Below the pieces are notes generated by a model. It was not told where the DNA came from. It worked only from the letters and a program-made list of their open reading frames with translations, and did not search any database. The position numbers and the translations under genes were made by a program. From the NCBI GenBank assembly GCA_016946835.1, contig JACVTC010000004.1:1655001-1682500 (forward strand): a stretch of DNA of 27,500 nucleotides. Reading direction: 5' to 3'. This DNA comes from Neocallimastix lanati (nom. inval.) (lineage: Eukaryota > Neocallimastigomycota > Neocallimastigomycetes > Neocallimastigales > Neocallimastigaceae). Below are positions 20,904 to 27,500 of this stretch, in pieces (within the stretch, counting starts at the first letter, position 1; every line of letters starts with the position of its first letter).

Positions 20904-23349
20904 AAAATTTCACAAATGGAAATGTACAAAAAATTAAAATTTTAATATAATACATTAATATATATAAATATTATATATTAATATTACAGAATTGATTGAT
21001 CATAATTATTTTTTATATGTATTATATATTTCTTAAGGCTAATTTAACCATTAAAGAAATTTTCATGAAAATTTAGTAAAAGTAATTTATACTCTTTATG
21101 GCTGAAAAATATTTTTTTAATTTCTATATAGAAATGTAGGAATTTTTTCATTTATTTAATAAATTTCTTCAAATTTATATACATATATACCAAAAGTATA
21201 ATTTGTTTATTGTTTTTTTTTTTTTTTTTACAAAGAAAACAAAACCTTTTTTTTTAAAATATAACAATGTTAATAAAGATTATCACTAAAAATAAAAGTA
21301 GGTTGTTAAATGTTCAATCAATAAAAAAAAGATTAAATTATATTGTATGTTATATATATATATTATTTTAAATAATTTTTATTTAAATATAATGAAATAT
21401 ATAAATAAAATATATTATATCAAAAATTTTAATCATAAACTTATAAATTTATATATATATCTAAGATAATAAATATTGTATAAAATCAGTAATATACTAA
21501 ATTAATTTTAATAAAGAATATAAATGAGAAATAAACTATAATATTTTTAAAATATAATACTATTTTAAATTGAATTATAATTAAATTAAAGAAAAAATTA
21601 TATTTTTTCTTTAATATCAGTTATACCTAATATGCTTTAAACTTTGATAATGAAATTAAAATCTTTATTGTTTATTTATTATTTTTAACAACGAAAAAAA
21701 AAAAAAAATTACCAAATAAGAATTAATATAACAATATGCAATAATTTTATTTTAATTATTATTTATTTACAACCTATTTGAAACATATTTATTTTTTAAT
21801 TTTAAAATTTAATATATTAGATTTTAAAGGCTTTTTATCATTATATATATAATATGCTTTTTTAATTGGATAAAAAAAAAATACAATCTTGTTATTATTA
21901 ATTGATAAATGAATTTAATTAAAGTTATTTCAATTAATTTTCTTCTATAATTCATAATAATAAAACAATAATAATTTTTTAAATTTTAAGATACAAATAA
22001 AAATGAAAAAAAAAAAAGTTTTAAAAAAAATTTTTTATATCTTTATATTCAAATCATTACTTAAATATGAATTAAAGCTAAAACATGAATAATTTGTAAT
22101 CCATAATTCTCTATAATGATATATTATATAGTTAGAAAAAAAAAAGTACTTAAAATAATTCGATATATGTTAAATAAATTTTATAAATTTATTATATAAA
22201 TTAATGATTGGCTGTTTCAAGGGTCATTATAATACATTATTTTTAATATATATTTACGTATACATTTTCATATAAAAGTGGATAGTCCATTAATATATTA
22301 TATTTTGAATTCTTAAAATTTAATTATTAAAACCTGTTAATCTGTAAATTGTAAATATCATTACTTCCAAATCGACAATATAATATACATAATTTATAAA
22401 CTTCAAAATTTTACTTATAATTTCTATTTTTAGTTTTATAAATTTGTAATTTATTGATTTATTCTTTTATTTTACTTATATGTTTTTTAATACCAAGATT
22501 TGTAAAAAAAATTTTTATATATATAATAGATATAAACATTCCAATATTAAAATTTTGTACAAAAAAATAAAAAAATTATAATTAATTTCATACTACATTT
22601 TTTATTAAATCTGTTATGTATTTTATATTAAGTAATATAATTTGCTATTATCAAAAAAAATTTTTATAAGTACTGATAGAAGGACGCATGAAGGACTATT
22701 TTTTTTAATATTATTAAATCAAAAATTTTAGTTTTAATGTTCATATATTATTAATACATTAATTATCAATTTTTCTTTTACAGATTATAGAGATAAAGTT
22801 TTACTCTCGATTTATCTCTTAATAAATATATAATTTTAATTTTTTTTTTTTTTTTACAAATTATTTTCGCTTGTAGAAAAATTTTAATATAAATTGTTCG
22901 AGATTTTATTCATAATAATATTATTAATATTAATAAATAATACTAAATATTTATTTTAATATTATGATTATTATTATTATTATTAATAGTAGTAATATTT
23001 ATTTATTTAAAATTACAATTTTTTTTTTAATAGAAATAAAAAGATTTTATGTTTTTATCAACAGAGACATTATTTTTCAAAAATATTTATCCAAAAAAGA
23101 TTTTAAATGTAGAGTTTTTAATAGAAACCTACAAAAAATATTAAGATAATTTTAATTAAATGTAAATAAAAAAAAAAAAAAATAACATTATATAAAAGCA
23201 TATACCTGATATTAGTTATGTATAAGAAAAATTAAAATTCCATTGGTAATGTTCATAATAAAGATAAAGATAAATTTCAGCATCATGATATAATTGATTT
23301 TTTAATTTATATTTCTTTATTTTTTTTCCTATTTTCTATAATTATGGTC
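20231..23349. other. AT-rich intergenic stretch upstream of the importin gene
   Basis: It holds the importin promoter region and a poly(A) run at 20855-20895. At 22789-22819 there is a perfect 9-bp hairpin (agagataaa, 13-nt loop, tttatctct) preceded by ttttacag. A short direct repeat gaaggac lies at 22679 and 22690. The open frame around 22964-23149 is low-complexity Ile/Asn without similarity to anything I know. No gene is supported. Confidence 0.55.
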
Positions 23350-24273
23350 TTTCCAGCTTATATCCCAGTGGTTAGTACTCGAAACTAACATATATAAGGT
23401 TTTTTATCGACCCTCGACAACTTCCTGAATTTATATGGAGGAATTTTCATCCTCATAGGGTATTTATCTCAATAAATAAAATTGGTGTTCGCTCGCCATA
23501 GTAAGTATTCCTGTGGCTAAACTATATAATTGTTAGTTCAGAGAGCGTTTGAATTGTTAGCGGATTAGTGTAGTTGTTCCTCCCTCGAGAATGATTCAAA
23601 AGATCACCAAAAAGAAGCTCATTGTATAAAGCGGCCTATAGGTTGTATAAAGCGGCCTATAGGAAATGTCTTTCATATTAGCATTGATTAGAGTTTTTTT
23701 TTTTTTTATTATTATTTCTGGTGTGCACCACCCTTGATTTCAGCCCTATCAGAAGCAGTGGGAATATTAAAGTTGTCTCACACTTTCGTATATGCAGAAT
23801 TCTCACTACTGGACGACCTTACTAAGTATTCAGCATTGGCGTTCTAACATGCATATTATTGCTGAGAATTTTCTAGTACTCTTTTTCTCGAAATGCTTTT
23901 CTAGTTCCTAACTCCTTTGAAATGAGTCTAACATAACCTAACCCATGAAAGTACGTACTAGCTCACTTGGTAATTACATAAACGTCAGAAATATTGCATT
24001 TTAGTAGAATATATACATTTCCAAGTAAAATATTTCTACATGGACACATGAAATCATGTACCCAAATGATAATTCCCTTGTAAATACATTAAATGACAGT
24101 ACTTACGCAACCCTCTCAGGCCTACAGTTAGAACTGTATCTTGATTAGAGAGAGGCCCTCGTCAACATCAAAACAATACGGCAAAGAATCCAATAAGGGT
24201 CTAATACATTTATGAAAGAGACTGGAGGTCTTATTGTCCTCTTCACTCATTGATTCCAATCTAAAAAAAAAAA
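23350..24273. mobile_element. Less AT-rich island, probable nonautonomous (SINE-like) retroelement
   Basis: The composition changes abruptly at about 23350 and again at 24262. Near the left end is TATCCCAGTGGTTAG (23361-23375), which fits a tRNA A box; no good B box follows (ggttttttatcgacc). The right end carries an oligo(A) of 11 (24263-24273). Inside are a duplicated 21-mer, a T run (about 23695-23708, a possible Pol III stop that may split the island into two elements), a perfect palindrome agtacgtact (23950-23959), and hairpins at 23987-24037 (9-bp arms agaaatatt/aatatttct), 24124-24137 (acagtt-ag-aactgt) and about 24045-24060. The octamer atgatata occurs near 23284 and at 24273-24280 and could be a target-site duplication. 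No transposase or reverse transcriptase is encoded. A domain-poor fossil or a structured ncRNA is the alternative. Confidence 0.5.
23622..23663. repeat. Perfect 21-bp tandem duplication
   Basis: The unit beginning ttgtataaagcggcctatag lies at 23622-23642 and 23643-23663, identical, within the less AT-rich island. Confidence 0.95.
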
Positions 24274-24507
24274 TGATATATTATATGACACTATTCATTT
24301 AATAACATATAATTTTTAAATATTTATTATAATTATTAATGAAATTATTGATACACTTAATAGTTTTTTTTATAGCTTTTTAATTATAATTGAATTAAAA
24401 AATTTTCTTATTTTTCATAGTTAATACTATATCATATAGAATTATTAGTAATCATAAATTTTTATTATTTAAAAGGTTTAATATCTTATATATATATATA
24501 TTTAAAT

Positions 24508-24542
<35 letters not shown>

Positions 24543-25981
24543 TAAAAAGATAAATCATTTATAACTCTTCATAACAAAAATGATTTATATATAATTAAAT
24601 ATTCAATTAATATTTAAGCAAAAAAAATAAATAATAAACTTTTTTAGTACACTTAAAATTTCAAATTTAAACATAAAATTTAATAAATATTCAATGATAA
24701 AAAATTTTTTTTATTTAACTATCCTTTAATATCCATTTTTAATTTTATTATTATTATTTTTTTCTTTTTAATTATTTTCTTGTAATTTTATTTGATTTAT
24801 TTTTAAATTTTTTTTAATAATTATAAATTTATTTATATTTTTAAATTTACATATCATACGGAACTTCATTATGTAATTAAAAATAGATTTAATAATAACT
24901 ATGAATTGTTATAAAAATATTTTATTTTCATAATTATTTTTAATCTTAAAATAATATCAGTTATTATCAGTAATTTTAACATATCATAATATAATAATAT
25001 ACTTTATATATATATATACTATAATATCGTTCTCTCATAAGCATTTAAAATTACTGTAAATTTCTTTTTTCTAAAATTTATGAAATTAACAAATTTACAA
25101 TAAAATATCCTTTTATTATTAAATAATAATAAATTAAAAACTAATAATAAAAATATCCTTTTTTATAATTAATTAATAAATTAATTTATTAATAATGCCA
25201 TTTTTACTTAAAAGCATATTTAAATTAATCTTTGAGTTGTTTCTTTATTCCTATTTTATTAATAATATATAGAAAGATATAATAAAGATATTTTAAAATT
25301 AAATAATAAAAAAAATCTATCTCTATTTATAATATATATTAATAAATATTATTTATTATTAAAATACATAAATATTTATTATATTATAATATCATAATTT
25401 ATTTTATTTACTATTTATTTATATTTTTATTTACAATATAAATTCATATTATTATATTTTTTAAAAAATCTAGAATATTTATTGTTAATAATTCTATTTT
25501 CCAAAATTAAATAATAAAAATTAAATATAAATTTAATATATTTTAACTAAAAATCAAATAATTAAAATATATAATATTTTAATTTATTTAATATATACCG
25601 CAATATATAAAAATATATAGTACGAAACTATGCTTATTATCTTTTTTTTTATAAACATAAATATTAAATATTAAATTATTCCATCCATAATATATATAGA
25701 TAAAATGTAGGAAATAAATTTTTTAAAAAAATCAAAGAAAAATATATTATAATTATACGTAAATAATTGAAATTATAAAACTTTAATCCAAGAAAGAATC
25801 TATATAGATTAAAACAATAAAAATCTTTTAGGATTGTAAAAAAAAAGCGTTATAGTTATTAATAAAATTTGTAAATATAATTTACTTTGTAAAGTTTAGT
25901 AATAATATAAAATTTTAAAATTTATTAAGGATTATATTCAAACATGAAATTGCACATAAAACTATTTGATTATTTTTTTTT

Positions 25982-26015
<34 letters not shown>

Positions 26016-26446
26016 GTAATTAATATATATAATAATATATATACGTAAAAAATAATATTTATATGTGTATATTATTATTATTCTACACAAATTCTAAATA
26101 TTATATTTTTACAATTACTTATTTCATACAATTACATTTAAATTAATCATTATTATTTTATATATTATTTAATAATTAAATATTACATTAAACATGAACA
26201 TTTCAAATACTTCTTATAATATTATTCTTTCAAATTTTAAAATAAATAAAAAAAAAAGAAAGAAAGAAAACATTAAATATTTTTAATTTAATATATTAAA
26301 AGGTATTTATACCAGTATTTTATTTAAAATGAACTAACAAAATTATAAAATAAATTAAAATTTAGTTAAAAATATGTTTATGTTTAAAAATTAATATTAT
26401 AATATAAATATTATATATAATATAGATATTATCGTAAATAATCAAA
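24274..26446. other. AT-rich intergenic stretch, no gene seen
   Basis: Only AT-rich DNA with A/T homopolymers (about 24511-24540, 25979-26010) and TA microsatellites. The 3' end holds the promoter of the DUF4874 gene, including a short upstream reading frame at 26374. Confidence 0.6.
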
Positions 26447-27050
26447 ATGTTTATGTTTAAAGTTAAAAATAAGTTTAAGACAAAGCATTATGAAAAAGAA
26501 TTCAATGGTGAAATTAATGTTGATGTTTATAATCCGGAGGTAACAATAAAATCAATATTTTAATGTAAAATGTTGTAAATTCTAAAATAATTAATATATA
26601 TACTTTTATTTATTTATATATATATTTTAATAAATTTTAAAATACTGGAATGATTTGGAATGATTTGAAATGATTTACAGAGAGGTATTTATGAACAAAG
26701 ACATACTAAGGTTTCAGAATATGCTCCATTAGATGTTCCTGATCTTGTGAGATGTAGAGAAGTTAAAAAAGAAGCACTTGTTTTGAGAATGTTTAATTTA
26801 GATGCTTTGAAGGAAACTGAAATTATTCCAGAAGATGTAAAACAAAAAATTGATAATGATTTTGCTACTGCACGTGAAGCTGGTATAAAGCTTATTGTTC
26901 GTTTTTGTTATACCGAAGATCCAAAACTACCGGACGCATCTAAAAAAGTTGTACTTGCCCACATTAATCAATTAAAACCAATTATTTTTAAGAATCATGA
27001 TGTTATTTTTGCTGTTCAAGCGGGTTTCATTGGAACTTGGGGTAGATATT

Positions 27051-27086
<36 letters not shown>

Positions 27087-27500
27087 ATATTTAATTAATT
27101 ATTAATCTTATAATTGATAATATCTTTAAATTATATTGTTATTTATTATTTATATTTAAAATATTTAAAAATAATAATGATACAAATAATAAAAAGGTGA
27201 ATGGTATTATACTAATGAAGATTTTGGTAATAAAGGTCACATTAATGATATTCAAAGTCAAAATAGAAAAGAAGTAGTACAAGGTTTATTAGATATGATT
27301 CCACATGAAAGATTCTTATTAATGAGAACACCACAATATAAAATGAAATATTTAGGTCATAATAGAACAATTACTAATTCTGATGTTCAAGCTCGTTCTG
27401 AAAGTTTTAGAATTGGTTTTCATAATGATGCCTTTTTAGCAGATGAAACTGATATGGGTACTTATACTTGTGACTCTGATAAAACTTATTTTGCATTTGA
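26447..27500 (+). CDS. DUF4874/DUF4832 domain protein (5' part, runs off the window)
   Basis: The exons are 26447-26539, 26681-27041 and 27197 to the edge. Exon 1 ends ...VYNPE and exon 2 begins RGIYEQRHT, which rebuilds the NPERGxY motif at the start of DUF4874. Exon 2 ends with act tgg g (donor gtagat) and exon 3 begins gt gaa tgg, giving GTWGEWYYTNEDFGNKG, the conserved core motif. Without this splice, exon 2 would run into a false poly-Lys tail encoded by an intronic A run (about 27055-27080). The DUF4832 part begins in exon 3 (SFRIGFHNDAFLADETDMGTY). The fold is TIM-barrel-like, probably carbohydrate-related; no activity is established that I know of. No signal peptide is seen in this first exon (MFMFKVKNKFKTKHYEK), so the protein is either intracellular or an upstream exon was missed. 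About 250 residues lie in the window. Confidence 0.88.

Noticed and set aside
22964-23149. Plus-strand 61-codon frame
   Set aside because: Low-complexity Ile/Asn/Lys start, no splice partners and no recognisable protein.
23353-23420. Functional tRNA gene at the left end of the island
   Set aside because: The A-box match is good, but there is no cloverleaf pairing, no proper B box and no acceptor stem.
23928-23945. Telomere-like taacataacctaaccc
   Set aside because: Only two imperfect units within an internal element, with no array.
27042-27094. Poly-Lys C-terminus of the DUF4874 reading frame
   Set aside because: It is intron sequence: splicing at gtagat/aaaag restores the conserved GTWGEWYYT motif.

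Overview
The window looks like nuclear DNA from an anaerobic gut fungus (Neocallimastigomycota). This is an inference from four things: extremely AT-rich intergenic DNA full of homopolymer runs, small GT-AG introns, a tandem cluster of CotH-kinase surface proteins, and a fungal-type karyopherin of exactly the expected size. No bacterial operon features are seen.

Layout. At 1-6767 there is a tandem CotH array on the + strand: the last codons of one Thr/Lys-tailed gene (1-96), a broken three-exon copy (1403-3647) and an intact three-exon copy of 552 aa with a signal peptide and a C-terminal tail of GPI-anchor type (4894-6767). The last two are identical to my eye over about 460 bp, although their 5' exons have diverged, which suggests gene conversion. 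Behind the array lie 39-bp and 70-bp tandem repeats. At 8223-9710 (- strand) is a decayed MULE-type transposase, split by a ~0.5 kb insertion that begins with a 73-nt tRNA-like sequence. At 11887-12664 is a small secreted protein of unknown function whose putative intron is a (TTTA)n microsatellite.

The main gene is at 14287-20230 (- strand). I reconstructed 16 exons that join without a frame break into a 1091-aa importin beta-3 / Kap121 (Pse1/IPO5) karyopherin. Three of its introns, all of about 330 bp, carry related box C/D snoRNA-like sequences, and a fourth carries a decayed relative. Their first antisense element complements the 5.8S rRNA segment GAATTGCAGAAT. Its position relative to the D' box predicts methylation of the same G that human SNORD96 (U96) targets (5.8S Gm75). 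This intron-nested, duplicated snoRNA family is the most interesting item in the window.

At about 23.35-24.27 kb is an island that is clearly less AT-rich than its surroundings, with an A-box-like motif, a duplicated 21-mer, several hairpins and a terminal oligo(A), probably a nonautonomous retroelement. At 26447-27500 the 5' part of a DUF4874/DUF4832 protein gene (three exons seen) runs off the window. The remaining stretches (97-1402, 3648-4893, 7188-8222, 9711-11886, 12820-14286, 20231-23349, 24274-26446) are very AT-rich, with no gene I can support.
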